Source: Rubrivivax sp. (GTDB lineage: Bacteria; Pseudomonadota; Gammaproteobacteria; Burkholderiales; Burkholderiaceae_C). Taken from it: a stretch of DNA of 57,003 nucleotides. The DNA is taken from the NCBI GenBank assembly GCA_016789955.1, contig JAEUPB010000068.1:1-57003 (forward strand). The letters run 5' to 3'. Under the pieces are notes generated by a model. The model was not told the origin of the DNA and did no database searches. It saw nothing but the letters and a program-made list of their open reading frames with translations. The position numbers and the translations under genes are program-made. This document shows, one piece after another, positions 33,635 to 42,294 of this stretch (its first letter is position 1; each line of letters starts with the position of its first letter).

Positions 33635-34822
33635 TCAATGCACGAAGCGGCCGTCCTCGGTGACGATGGACAGGTCCACGAAGCGCGAGCCTTCGTGGTC
33701 GCCCGCGGCGTAGCGGATCTTCATGCCGCCCAGGTCTGCATTCAGCCCGTGCAGCGTGCGCACGAAGGCGGCCCGCGTCAGGTCGCGGCCGGCTGCGCGC
33801 AGCGCCAGCAGCAGCGCCTTGGCGGTGACGTAGCCCTCGAGGTGGCCGTAGCCGAACGCGGCCTGCGGATCGGCGCGCCGCGCGGCGTCCTGGTATTCGC
33901 GCGTGATCTCGCGCTTGCGCTCCCAGGGGCTGGGCACCACCTGCGTGAACACCATGCCGCGCGCCGCCGGGCCGAGTGCGGCGGCCAGTTGCGACGAACC
34001 CGAGTTGATGCCCATGAAGTTGCAGCGGGAGCCGGCGCCGCGGGCCTTCGTGATCAGGCGCTGGTAGACCCCGGCCGAGCCGTGGTTGAACGCCATGTCC
34101 ACCGGCTGTGCGGCGAGCGTGGCCACGAGCGGGGCCAGCGCGGCGTCGGTGGCGTTGCCCGGCAGCGGCAGCGCGTGCACGAAGCGCATCTGCAACTCGG
34201 TGCACAGCAGCTTCACGTTGGCAAGGTGCGCCTGACCGACCGGCGAATCGCTGTGCACGAAGGCCACGCTGCGCAGCCCCGTGCGCTGGCCCCAGTCGAG
34301 CAGCGCGCGGAACTCGTCGCGGTGCTCGGCACGCACGGGGAACACCATCGGCTGGTGCGGGCGGCGCAGCCCCGGGCTGCCGGCCAGCGGGCCGAACAGC
34401 GGCACAGAGCGTTCCGCGGCGACCTCGGCCACCACCGTGGACGGCCCGCCCTCGATGGGCCCGAACAGCAGGAAGGCACCCTGGTCGACCAGCTGGCGCG
34501 CGTTCGCGGTGGCCGTGGCGGTGCTGTTCTGGTCGTCGAGCGTGCGCAGCACGAGGCGGCGGCCGTTGACGCCGCCGCTGGCGTTGGCGGCCTCCAGCGC
34601 CAGCGCCATGCCGGCGAGCACCGAGGTGCCGTAGGCGTTCTGCCCGCCCTGCAGCGTGATGCTCTGGCCGATCAGCAGTTCGGACGCGCCGACGCCGGGC
34701 TCCGCGCGGGCGATGCGCGGCGCGACCCAGGGCAGCGCCACCGCGGCCGCGAGCCATGCGCGACGCGTGCCGGTCGCCGCCGGCACGGGGACCTTGCGCC
34801 GTTCAGCGCAGCACACGTCCAT
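33635..34822 (-). CDS. ABC transporter substrate-binding protein, Leu/Ile/Val type (first copy)
   Basis: This protein of up to 395 residues has a type-I periplasmic binding fold: ELLIGQSITLQGG, the hinge region VNGRRLVLRTLDDQN, and LLFGPIEGG. An export signal (TRRAWLAAAVALPWVAPRI) has a twin-arginine character. The ATG at 34822 overlaps the previous gene by 20 bp. A GTG a few codons downstream, just after an AAGG, would still keep the whole signal. It is related to the protein encoded immediately upstream. No permease or ATPase genes are near, so it may deliver its ligand to a transporter encoded elsewhere. Confidence 0.84.
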   Translation of the reverse strand: MDVCCAERRKVPVPAATGTRRAWLAAAVALPWVAPRIARAEPGVGASELLIGQSITLQGGQNAYGTSVLAGMALALEAANASGGVNGRRLVLRTLDDQNSTATATANARQLVDQGAFLLFGPIEGGPSTVVAEVAAERSVPLFGPLAGSPGLRRPHQPMVFPVRAEHRDEFRALLDWGQRTGLRSVAFVHSDSPVGQAHLANVKLLCTELQMRFVHALPLPGNATDAALAPLVATLAAQPVDMAFNHGSAGVYQRLITKARGAGSRCNFMGINSGSSQLAAALGPAARGMVFTQVVPSPWERKREITREYQDAARRADPQAAFGYGHLEGYVTAKALLLALRAAGRDLTRAAFVRTLHGLNADLGGMKIRYAAGDHEGSRFVDLSIVTEDGRFVH

Positions 34823-35954
34823 CGTCGCTGAGCACCGACAGCTCGACGAACGTGGAGGCCACGTGCTTCTGCGGCCCGAAATCCACGTTGAAGCCGCCGA
34901 AGCTGGTGCCGCGGATCGACTCCAGCGCGGAGACGAGCTGTTCGCGCGACGGGTTGCGCGGCGCCCGCTTCAGCCCCTCGGACAGCACCCTGGCGGCCAC
35001 GTAGCCTTCCATGCTGGAGTAGTTCGGCTTGGCATCTGGGCCGGCGCGCTTGACGGCGTCGAGGTACTCGCGCGAGATGCCGGTGGTGGTGGAGAACGGG
35101 TAGGGCATCACCTGGCTGATCATCACGCCGCGCCCTTCGCGCCCGAGTTCGTCGGCCAGGGCCTGCGTGCCGACGAACGAGACGTTGATGAACATCGCGC
35201 CGTAGCCGGCCTTGCGCGCCGCGCGGATGAACGCCGCGCAGCTCTTGTAGGCGCTGATCTGCACGATGGCCTCGGGCGCCTTGGGCACGATCGCCGCCAC
35301 CGCCTTGGCCACGTCCTCGGAGTTGCGCTCCACCGTGCCCAGCGCCACCGGTTCGAGCTTGTGCGTGGCCAGCGCGCGCTTCATGCCGGTGAGGCCGGCC
35401 TGCCCGTACGAGTCGTTCTGGTGAAACACCGCGATCTTCGTCAGGCCCAGGTGGGTGAGGTGGCGCACGATGAGCGCCGTCTCGTCGAAGTACGAGGCCC
35501 GCACGTGGAACACCCAGCGGCTGAGCGGGTCGCGCAGGCCCTCGGCGCCGGTGAAGGGGCCGAAGAAGGGGATCCGCGCCTCGTTCACCAGCGGCAGCGC
35601 CGCCAGGCTGGTCGGCGTGCCGACGTAGCCGAACAGCGCGAAGGCATCGCCCTTGATGAACTTCTCGGTGTGCGCCTTGCAGCGGTCGGGCTCGTAGCCG
35701 TCGTCTTCCGTGCGCAGCTCGATCGTCTGGCCGTTGATGCCGCCCGACGCGTTGACGGTGTCGAAGTGGATCTTCGCGCCCCGGTGCATCTGGATGCCCA
35801 GCTGCGCCGCCGGCCCCGTGAAGGCGGCCGATTGCCCGAGGACGATCGTGTTGCGCTGCGCGAGCAGGGGCGGCGCAGCCAGGCTCGCCGTGGCGGCGAT
35901 GCCGAACCGTGAGAACCCTGCGAGCACCTGTCTGCGGGATCGGGGTACTGCCAT
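34803..35954 (-). CDS. ABC transporter substrate-binding protein, Leu/Ile/Val type (second copy)
   Basis: This protein of about 383 residues has a Tat-like signal (SRRQVLAGFSRFGIAATASL, cleavage near LLA) followed by the Leu/Ile/Val-binding fold: IVLGQSAAFTGPAAQLG, NASGGINGQTIELRTEDDGY, LFGYVGTPTS and FFGPFTG. It binds a small organic ligand in the periplasm. It is a paralogue of the next gene with the same C-terminal phrase (STFVELSVLSDDGRV versus SRFVDLSIVTEDGRF), so the pair arose by tandem duplication. The start at 35954 is chosen for the signal peptide. It is divergent from the molybdopterin oxidoreductase gene. Confidence 0.86.
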   Translation of the reverse strand: MAVPRSRRQVLAGFSRFGIAATASLAAPPLLAQRNTIVLGQSAAFTGPAAQLGIQMHRGAKIHFDTVNASGGINGQTIELRTEDDGYEPDRCKAHTEKFIKGDAFALFGYVGTPTSLAALPLVNEARIPFFGPFTGAEGLRDPLSRWVFHVRASYFDETALIVRHLTHLGLTKIAVFHQNDSYGQAGLTGMKRALATHKLEPVALGTVERNSEDVAKAVAAIVPKAPEAIVQISAYKSCAAFIRAARKAGYGAMFINVSFVGTQALADELGREGRGVMISQVMPYPFSTTTGISREYLDAVKRAGPDAKPNYSSMEGYVAARVLSEGLKRAPRNPSREQLVSALESIRGTSFGGFNVDFGPQKHVASTFVELSVLSDDGRVLR

Positions 35955-35976
35955 GGCGCTGTGCGATAGTGCAGCG

Positions 35977-38034
35977 ATGACTGCTGCTGCTCCTCCGGAA
36001 CGGATCGTAAGGGGCGCCTGCCCGCACGATTGTCCCGACACCTGCGCGCTTCGTGTCACTGTGCGCGACGGCGTGGCGATCAAGGTTCAGGGTGATCCCG
36101 AACATCCGCCCACGCAGGGCGTGCTGTGCCACAAGGTCTCGCGCTACACCGAGCGCACCTACCACCCGGAGCGGGTGCTGCATCCGCTCAAGCGCGTCGG
36201 GCCCAAGGGCCGTGGCCAGTTCGTGCGCGTGGGCTGGGACGAGGCGCTGGACGACATCGCCGCGCGGCTGTCGGCGATCGCCGCGCGCAACCCTGAGGCG
36301 GTGCTGCCGTACAGCTACGCCGGCACGATGGGCTTGGTTCAAGGTGACGGCATGGCCGCGCGCTTCTTCCACCGCATGGGCGCCTCGTTGCTCGACCGCA
36401 CGATCTGCTCCAGCGCCGGTGGCGACGCGATCGCCGCCACCTACGGCGGCAAGGTCGGCATGCATGTCGGCGATTTCGCGCACAGCCGGCTGATCCTCAT
36501 CTGGGGCAGCAATCCGATCACCTCCAGCGTGCACTTCTGGGCGCTGGCACAGCAAGCCAAGCGCGCCGGGGCGAAGCTGATCTGCATCGACCCGCGCCGC
36601 AGCGAGACCGCCGAGAAGTGCCACCAGCACATCGCGCTGAAGCCCGGTACCGACGGGGCGCTGGCGCTCGGCCTGATGCACGAACTCGAGCGGCAGGGGC
36701 TGCTGGACGCCGACTACCTCGAGCGCCATGTCGACGGCTGGCCGCTGCTGCGCGAGCGTGCGGTGGCCTGGACGGCCGAGCGAACGGCGGCCGAGTGCGG
36801 CATCACCGCCGACGAGGTGCGTGAACTGGCCCGCGAGTGGGGCACCACGAGGCCGGCATCGATCCGGCTGAACTACGGCATGCAGCGCGTGCGCGGCGGC
36901 GGCAACGCGGTGCGGCTGGTGGCGATGCTGCCGTGCCTGACCGGCGCCTGGAAGCAGCGCGGCGGCGGGCTGCTGCTGTCGAGCTCGGGCTGGTTCGCGC
37001 TGCACCGCAACACGGCCTGGCTGCAGCGCCCCGACCTGCTCGGCGACCGCCGCCCGCGCACGATCAACATGGTGACCATCGGCGACGACCTGCTGCGCGA
37101 GAGCTCGCCGGACTTCGGGCCGAAGATCGAGGCGCTGGTGGTCTACAACACCAATCCGGTGGCCGTCGCGCCCGACAGCGGCAAGGTGGTGCAGGGCTTC
37201 CGCCGCGAAGACCTCTTCACCGTGGTGCTGGAGCACTTCCTCACCGACACCGCCGACCACGCCGACTACGTGCTGCCGGCCACCACGCAGCTCGAGCACT
37301 GGGACGTGCACGGCACCTACGGCCACACGTGGGTGGTGCTGAACGAGCCGGCGATCGCCCCCTGCGGCGAGGCCCGTTCGAACGCCGAGATCTTCCGCGC
37401 ACTGGCGCAGCGCATGGGCTACTCCGAGCCCTGCTTCGCCGACAGCGACGAGGCCATGGCCCGCGGCGCCTTCCATGACACCGCCGTGCCCTGGGCCGAG
37501 CTGCGCCGCCGCGGCCACGCGCCGCTGCCGCTGCCGGAGCAGCCGTTCGCACGGGGCGGGTTCCTCACGCCGGGCGGCCAGGTCGTGGTCGATGCGCCCG
37601 GGCTGGGCGTGCCGGACTACCTGCCCAACCACGAGTCGGCGCAGACGGCGCCCGAACTGGCGCGGCGGTATCCGCTGGCGATGATCTCGCCGCCGGCCCG
37701 CAACTTCCTGAACTCGACCTTCGCCAACGTGCAGAGCCTGCAGGCCATCGAGGGCGAGCCGCTGCTGGAAGTGCACCCCGATGACGCCGGCGCACGCGGC
37801 ATCGCCGACGGCGCGCTGGTCGACGTGTGGAACGACCGTGGCCGCTACCGCTGCCGCGCGGCCGTCTCGACGCGGGCGCGGCCCGGCGTCGTCAACGGCC
37901 TGGGCATCTGGTGGCGCAAGCAGGGCGTGCAGGGCACCAACGTCAACGAGCTGACCTCGCAGCAGCTCACCGACATCGGGCGCGGGCCGACGTTCTACGA
38001 CTGCCTGGTCGAGGTCGCCGCGATCGCCGAGTGA
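35977..38034 (+). CDS. Molybdopterin oxidoreductase family protein
   Basis: This protein of about 685 residues is in the DMSO reductase superfamily (BisC-like). A 4Fe-4S motif is at the N-terminus: Cys15, Cys19, Cys23 and Cys51 (CPHDCPDTC...LCHK). The molybdopterin domains follow (YSYAGTMGLVQGDGMA, CSSAGGDA, IWGSNPITSS), and a C-terminal dinucleotide-binding domain contains NFLNSTFANV and EVHPDDA. No signal peptide is present, so it is cytosolic. Electron donor and substrate are unknown and no partner subunit is adjacent. ATG 35977 is preferred; an ATG at 35953 is possible but would overlap the divergent gene's start. It overlaps the next gene by four bases. Confidence 0.88.
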   Translation: MTAAAPPERIVRGACPHDCPDTCALRVTVRDGVAIKVQGDPEHPPTQGVLCHKVSRYTERTYHPERVLHPLKRVGPKGRGQFVRVGWDEALDDIAARLSAIAARNPEAVLPYSYAGTMGLVQGDGMAARFFHRMGASLLDRTICSSAGGDAIAATYGGKVGMHVGDFAHSRLILIWGSNPITSSVHFWALAQQAKRAGAKLICIDPRRSETAEKCHQHIALKPGTDGALALGLMHELERQGLLDADYLERHVDGWPLLRERAVAWTAERTAAECGITADEVRELAREWGTTRPASIRLNYGMQRVRGGGNAVRLVAMLPCLTGAWKQRGGGLLLSSSGWFALHRNTAWLQRPDLLGDRRPRTINMVTIGDDLLRESSPDFGPKIEALVVYNTNPVAVAPDSGKVVQGFRREDLFTVVLEHFLTDTADHADYVLPATTQLEHWDVHGTYGHTWVVLNEPAIAPCGEARSNAEIFRALAQRMGYSEPCFADSDEAMARGAFHDTAVPWAELRRRGHAPLPLPEQPFARGGFLTPGGQVVVDAPGLGVPDYLPNHESAQTAPELARRYPLAMISPPARNFLNSTFANVQSLQAIEGEPLLEVHPDDAGARGIADGALVDVWNDRGRYRCRAAVSTRARPGVVNGLGIWWRKQGVQGTNVNELTSQQLTDIGRGPTFYDCLVEVAAIAE

Positions 38035-39122
38035 CGCTGCGGCGGCTGCTGCTCGTGGGCACGCTCGTCTCGGTGGGTCTGGTCGCGGCGGTGGTGGCCA
38101 CCGCCTGCCTCACCAGCGGCTGCTCGACGATCGGCTACTACGGGCAGGCGATCGGCGGCCACCTCGATCTGCTGACCCGCGCGCGCCCGGTGCCGCAGTG
38201 GCTGGCCGATCCGGCCACGCCGCAGGCCCTGCGTGCGCGGCTGGAACTGTCGCAACGCCTGCGGGTGTTCGCGGTGAGCGAGCTGAAGCTGCCCGACAAC
38301 CGCAGCTACCGCAGCTACGCCGACCTCGGCCGCACCGCCGCGGTGTGGAACGTGGTGGCGGCGCCCGAGCTCTCCCTGCAGCTGAAGACCTGGTGCTTCG
38401 CGATGATGGGCTGCGTCGGCTACCGCGGCTACTTCGATCGCGCCGGCGCCGACGCACTGGCCGCGGAGCTGAAGCGGCAGGGCTGGGAGGTCAGCGTCTA
38501 CGGCGTGCCGGCGTACTCGACGCTCGGCTGGACCGACTGGCTGGGCGGCGACCCGCTGCTCAACACCTTCCTGAACTGGCCCGAGGGCGAGCTGGCCCGC
38601 CTGGTGTTCCACGAACTGGCGCACCAGGTCGTCTACGTCGCCGACGACACGATGTTCAACGAGAGCTTCGCCACGGCCGTCGAGCGGCTCGGCGGCCGGC
38701 GCTGGCTGGAGACGCAGGCCGGCGAGGCGGCGCGGCGCGAGTACGCGCAGCTCGAGGAGCGGCGGCGTGACTTCCGCGCGGTGACGCTGCGCCACCGCGA
38801 GCGGTTGCGCGCCGTCTACGAAGGCCCCGGCAGCGACGACGACAAGCGCCGCGGCAAGGCGGCGGCGCAGCAGCAACTGCGCGACGAGATCGCCGTGCTG
38901 AAGGACGGGCGCTGGGCCGGCTACACCGGCTACGACGCCTGGTTCGCCGCGGCCAGCAACGCCTCGTACGGCGTGCAGGCGGCTTACGACGAGCTGGTGC
39001 CGGCGTTCGAGCGCCTGTTCGAGGCCGAAGGCCGCGACTTCCCGCGCTTCTACGAGGCCGTGCGGCGCCTGGCGGCCTTGCCGCGCGACCAGCGCCGCGC
39101 CACACTCGCCGCCGCCCGCTGA
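38031..39122 (+). CDS. Lipoprotein zinc aminopeptidase (COG4324-like)
   Basis: This protein of about 363 residues has an N-terminal hydrophobic segment ending in a lipobox (LTSGC, Cys31) and should be anchored as a lipoprotein. The zinc site is HELAH at 194-198 with a probable third ligand Glu211 in FNESFA. The middle contains LSLQLKTWCFAMMGCVGYRGYF, typical for this predicted aminopeptidase family. The GTG start overlaps the stop of the molybdopterin gene (GTGA), an odd pairing of a cytosolic redox enzyme with an envelope peptidase. Its substrate is unknown. Confidence 0.82.
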   Translation: MTLRRLLLVGTLVSVGLVAAVVATACLTSGCSTIGYYGQAIGGHLDLLTRARPVPQWLADPATPQALRARLELSQRLRVFAVSELKLPDNRSYRSYADLGRTAAVWNVVAAPELSLQLKTWCFAMMGCVGYRGYFDRAGADALAAELKRQGWEVSVYGVPAYSTLGWTDWLGGDPLLNTFLNWPEGELARLVFHELAHQVVYVADDTMFNESFATAVERLGGRRWLETQAGEAARREYAQLEERRRDFRAVTLRHRERLRAVYEGPGSDDDKRRGKAAAQQQLRDEIAVLKDGRWAGYTGYDAWFAAASNASYGVQAAYDELVPAFERLFEAEGRDFPRFYEAVRRLAALPRDQRRATLAAAR

Positions 39123-39155
39123 TCCCGATCACCCATCTCACCGAGGAGCCTCTTC

Positions 39156-39500
39156 GTGCCCGATCTCCACATCCACCGCGAGCACCAGCTCGGCCTGGCC
39201 GAGGCGCGCAAGGTCGCCTGGAAATGGGCCGAGGACGCCGAAGCCCGCTTCTCGATGGAGTGCACGGTGCTCGAAGGCGAGACCAGCGACACCATCGAGT
39301 TCACGCGGCCCGGCGTGAACGGTCGCCTGGTGGTGGCACCCGACCACTTCGAGCTGGACGCCAAGCTCGGCTTCCTGCTCGGTGCGTTCAGCGCGCGCAT
39401 CGAATCCGAGATCGGGCAGGCGCTGGACGAGCTGCTGAAATCGGCGGCGCCCGCGAAGAAGTCGGCGGCGAAGAGGGCGCCGGCCAGGCCGAAGCGGTAG
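39156..39500 (+). CDS. Polyhydroxyalkanoic acid system family protein
   Basis: This small protein of 114 residues matches the PHA-granule-region family found beside polyhydroxyalkanoate genes. Features are the opening LHIHREHQLGLAEARKVAWKWAED and the central strand EFTRPGVNGRLVVAPDHFELDAKLGFLLG. The last 20 residues are Lys/Ala/Pro-rich and could bind nucleic acid or a granule surface. The GTG start at 39156 is set by GAGGAG at 39143-39148. The exact role is unknown in the family. Confidence 0.85.
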   Translation: MPDLHIHREHQLGLAEARKVAWKWAEDAEARFSMECTVLEGETSDTIEFTRPGVNGRLVVAPDHFELDAKLGFLLGAFSARIESEIGQALDELLKSAAPAKKSAAKRAPARPKR

Positions 39501-39512
39501 GCCGCCCCGCCG

Positions 39513-40358
39513 TCAGCGCCGCCGCAGCCCCAGCACGGTCACGCCGCCCACGACGATCGCCGCGCCCACGAGTTGCATCGGCGCGATGCGCTGGTCCAGC
39601 AGCACCCACGCGAACACCAGCGCGAAGATCGGCTCGACGTTCATCACAGGCGACGATCCCGCCACGCCCAGGCGCGGCAGCACCGTGAACATCACCGTGA
39701 AGCCGCTGCCGTAGAGCAGCGTCAGCAACGCGAGGCCCCACCAGCCGGCCGCGCTGGCCGGCAGCTTCGGGCCGCCCTGTGCCGCCACCGCCGCGAGCGC
39801 CATCACGCCGACGATGCCCATCGTGATCGCCGTGCGCAAGCGGCCGTCGAGCGCCGCCACCTCGTGTTGCGTGACCACCATCGCCAGGCCGAAGGTGGTG
39901 GCCGCGCCGAGCGCGAACGCGACGCCGGTGCCGATGCGCGCCCATTGCCCGCCCGCGCCGAGGCCCGACGCGGCGCCGGCCACGTCCAGCGCCAGCGCCA
40001 GACCGACGAGGATCACCGGCATCACCACCAGAACCAGCCGCGGCGGCGAGCGACCGTAGACCACGCGGTCGGCCAGCGCCGCCCACAGAGGGTAGCTGTT
40101 GAAGGCCAGCAGCGCCAGCGCCACCGGCAGCCGCGCCACCGACGAGTACAGGCACAGGCTCTGCACGGCCAGCAGCAGACCGATGCCCAGCAGCATGCGC
40201 CGCTGCCGGGGCGCGACGACGCGCGGCGCACCGGTGAGCACCACGATCACCGCCACCACCAGCGCCGTGATCAGGCTGCGGCTGGCCACCGCGGTGGCGA
40301 CATCGACGCCGTCGTTGAACGCGAAGCGCGCCGCCACGTGGTTGGCGGCCATCACCGC
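39513..40358 (-). CDS. EamA-family (DMT) transporter with uncertain start
   Basis: This protein of about 281 residues has nine clear hydrophobic helices and the internal repeat of the drug/metabolite transporter superfamily (LYSSVARLPVALALLAFNSYPLW; VMNVEPIFALVFAWVLLDQRI). It probably exports an amino acid or metabolite. The first available start, GTG 40358 or ATG 40355, removes the first transmembrane helix. The reading frame stays open upstream and encodes a good helix (ALSLAAFTTLLLIAAV) that has no ATG, GTG or TTG before it. A CTG (40397 or 40391) or an ATA overlapping the upstream stop would be needed to include it. Confidence 0.75.
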   Translation of the reverse strand, partial: AVMAANHVAARFAFNDGVDVATAVASRSLITALVVAVIVVLTGAPRVVAPRQRRMLLGIGLLLAVQSLCLYSSVARLPVALALLAFNSYPLWAALADRVVYGRSPPRLVLVVMPVILVGLALALDVAGAASGLGAGGQWARIGTGVAFALGAATTFGLAMVVTQHEVAALDGRLRTAITMGIVGVMALAAVAAQGGPKLPASAAGWWGLALLTLLYGSGFTVMFTVLPRLGVAGSSPVMNVEPIFALVFAWVLLDQRIAPMQLVGAAIVVGGVTVLGLRRR

Positions 40359-40426
40359 CGCGATCAGCAGCAGCGTGGTGAACGCGGCCAGCGACAGCGC
40401 GCGGGCCGCGGGGGGAGCCGGCGGAG

Positions 40427-40681
40427 CTATTTCAGCGACTCGATCAGGTCCACGTACTGCTGCATCGCCTCGTCGCCGGAGGTTCCCTTGATCGCCGCCC
40501 AGGCGTCGTACTTGGCACGGCCGACCATGTCGGTGAAGCCGGGGCGCTTGCCTTCCACGTCGCCTTCGGTGGCCTGCTTGTACAGGGCGTAGATCTTCAG
40601 CAGCGTCATGTTGTCGGGCTTCTCGGGCAGCTGCTTGCTTTCCGCGACGGCCTTCTCGAACGCGGCTTTGAGGTCGGCCAT
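40427..40681 (-). CDS. Acyl-CoA-binding protein
   Basis: This protein of 84 residues is a complete ACBP four-helix bundle: LKAAFEKAVAESKQLPEKPD, LLKIYALYKQATEGDV, GKRPGFTDMVGRAKYDAWAAIKG. It has the conserved Tyr and Lys residues (YALYKQAT, KYDAW) that hold the acyl-CoA. ACBP buffers long-chain acyl-CoA in the cytosol and is common in eukaryotes but sporadic in bacteria. It is divergent from the wax ester synthase gene, which uses acyl-CoA as substrate, across about 104 bp. Confidence 0.94.
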   Translation of the reverse strand: MADLKAAFEKAVAESKQLPEKPDNMTLLKIYALYKQATEGDVEGKRPGFTDMVGRAKYDAWAAIKGTSGDEAMQQYVDLIESLK

Positions 40682-40785
40682 GAGGGTCTCCGGGGAGTTG
40701 GGTGAAAGTCTGGCTTGACGCGTCCGATGTTACCCAGCATCGTCCACCGCCCCGCTACAGACCCGATCCCCGAGGAGACCGACCG

Positions 40786-42234
40786 ATGGCCGCCGAACGC
40801 ATGTCGCGTGTGGACACCGCGTGGCTGCGCATGGACAACGACGTCAACCTGATGATGATCGTCGGGGTCTGGCTGCTGCGCCCGGCGGCCACGCTGGAGG
40901 CGCTGGTCGAGCGCGTGTCCGACAAGCTGCTGAAGTACGACCGCTTCCGCCAGAAGGTGGTGCAGGACGCGATGGGCGCGAACTGGGTCGTCGACGACGA
41001 CTTCGACATCCGACGCCACGTGCTGCAGGAGAAGCTGGTCGTCGCGGCCGGGCAGACCCCCGAGCAGGCGCTGCAGGCGCGCTGCGGCGAACTCGCCACC
41101 ACGCCGCTGGACCCGGCGCACCCGCTGTGGACCTTCCACCTCGTCGAGGACTACGACGGCGGCAGCGCGATCATCGCGCGCATCCACCACTGCATCGGCG
41201 ACGGCATCTCGCTGATCTCGGTGATGCTGTCGATCACCGACGGCGGCAACGATCCGCCCAGGCGCCGGCGGCGCGAGTCGGCGCGCGAGGAGGCCGACGA
41301 CCCCACCGACTGGCTGTCGCGTGCGGTGCTGGAGCCGCTCACCGACATCACGGTGAAGGCGATCGGCATGTACGGCGAGGGCGTGGCGCGCAGCGTGGAG
41401 GCGCTGTCGCACCCGCAGCAGCTGCTCGGCTCGCTGGACATGGCACGCACCGCCTACCAGGTGATCTCCGACGTGGCCGCGCTGGCGGTGATGCCCGACG
41501 ACTCGCCGACGCTGCTGAAGGGCGCGCTGCACAAGCCGGCCGGCGAGAAGGTGGTGGCGTGGAACGATCCGCTGCCGCTGGAAGCCGTGAAGACCATCGG
41601 CAAGGGCCTGGGCTGCTCGATCAACGACGTGCTGCTGTCGTGCGCGGCTGGCGCCATCGGCGCCTGGCTGCGCGACCGCGGCGAGGACCCGGCCGGCAAG
41701 GAGATCCGCGCCATGGTGCCAGTGAACCTGCGCCCGCTGGAGGACGCCTGGAAGCTGGGCAACAAGTTCGGCCTCGCGCCGCTGGTGCTGCCGATCGGCA
41801 TCGACAACCCGGTGGAGCGCGTCTACGCGGTGCGCCAGCGCATGGCCGATCTGAAGGGCAGCTACCAGCCGCTGCTGGCCTTCGCCGTGCTGGCGCTGGC
41901 CGGGTTGATGATCAAGCCGGTGCAGGACGCCATCCTCGGCCTCTTCGCGAAGAAGGCCACCGCCGTGATGACCAACGTGCCCGGGCCGGCGCAGCCGCTG
42001 AAGTTTCTCGGCTCCACGCTCGAGCAGACCATGTTCTGGGTGCCCGCGTCGGGCGACATCGGCGTGGGCGTCAGCATCCTGTCCTACGCCGGCGGCGTGC
42101 AGTTCGGCCTCATCACCGACCGAGGCCTGTGCCCCGACCCGCACGCCATCATCGAGCGCTTCGCGCCCGAGTTCGAGAAGCTCGAGTGGCTGACGATGAT
42201 GCTGCCGTGGGCCGGGCAGGCCGAGGCTGCGTAG
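40786..42234 (+). CDS. Wax ester synthase / acyl-CoA:diacylglycerol acyltransferase (WS/DGAT)
   Basis: This protein of about 482 residues is in the bacterial WS/DGAT family, which makes wax esters and triacylglycerols from acyl-CoA plus a fatty alcohol or diacylglycerol. The catalytic HHxxxDG is HHCIGDG at 134-140. The family start (MSRVDTAWLRMD) and the late NVPGPAQPLKFLGS motif are present. The middle segment DPPRRRRRESARE is strongly basic and may favour membrane contact. ATG 40786 is set by GAGGAG at 40772-40777. An SRPBCC lipid-binding-type gene follows 60 bp downstream. Confidence 0.93.
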   Translation: MAAERMSRVDTAWLRMDNDVNLMMIVGVWLLRPAATLEALVERVSDKLLKYDRFRQKVVQDAMGANWVVDDDFDIRRHVLQEKLVVAAGQTPEQALQARCGELATTPLDPAHPLWTFHLVEDYDGGSAIIARIHHCIGDGISLISVMLSITDGGNDPPRRRRRESAREEADDPTDWLSRAVLEPLTDITVKAIGMYGEGVARSVEALSHPQQLLGSLDMARTAYQVISDVAALAVMPDDSPTLLKGALHKPAGEKVVAWNDPLPLEAVKTIGKGLGCSINDVLLSCAAGAIGAWLRDRGEDPAGKEIRAMVPVNLRPLEDAWKLGNKFGLAPLVLPIGIDNPVERVYAVRQRMADLKGSYQPLLAFAVLALAGLMIKPVQDAILGLFAKKATAVMTNVPGPAQPLKFLGSTLEQTMFWVPASGDIGVGVSILSYAGGVQFGLITDRGLCPDPHAIIERFAPEFEKLEWLTMMLPWAGQAEAA

Positions 42235-42294
42235 CCGGACCTCGGGCCGCCTATCCAACCCCCTTCCAACCATCCGCCACCAGGAGCCACGCAC

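Noticed and set aside
34672-37776. Minus-strand open frame of over 1000 codons opposite the molybdopterin gene
   Set aside because: It mixes the reverse of the molybdopterin gene with a wrong frame of the binding-protein gene. The product has no domain.
38031-38130. Ordinary signal peptidase I cleavage for the metallopeptidase
   Set aside because: The hydrophobic segment ends in LTSGC, a lipobox, so lipoprotein processing explains it better.
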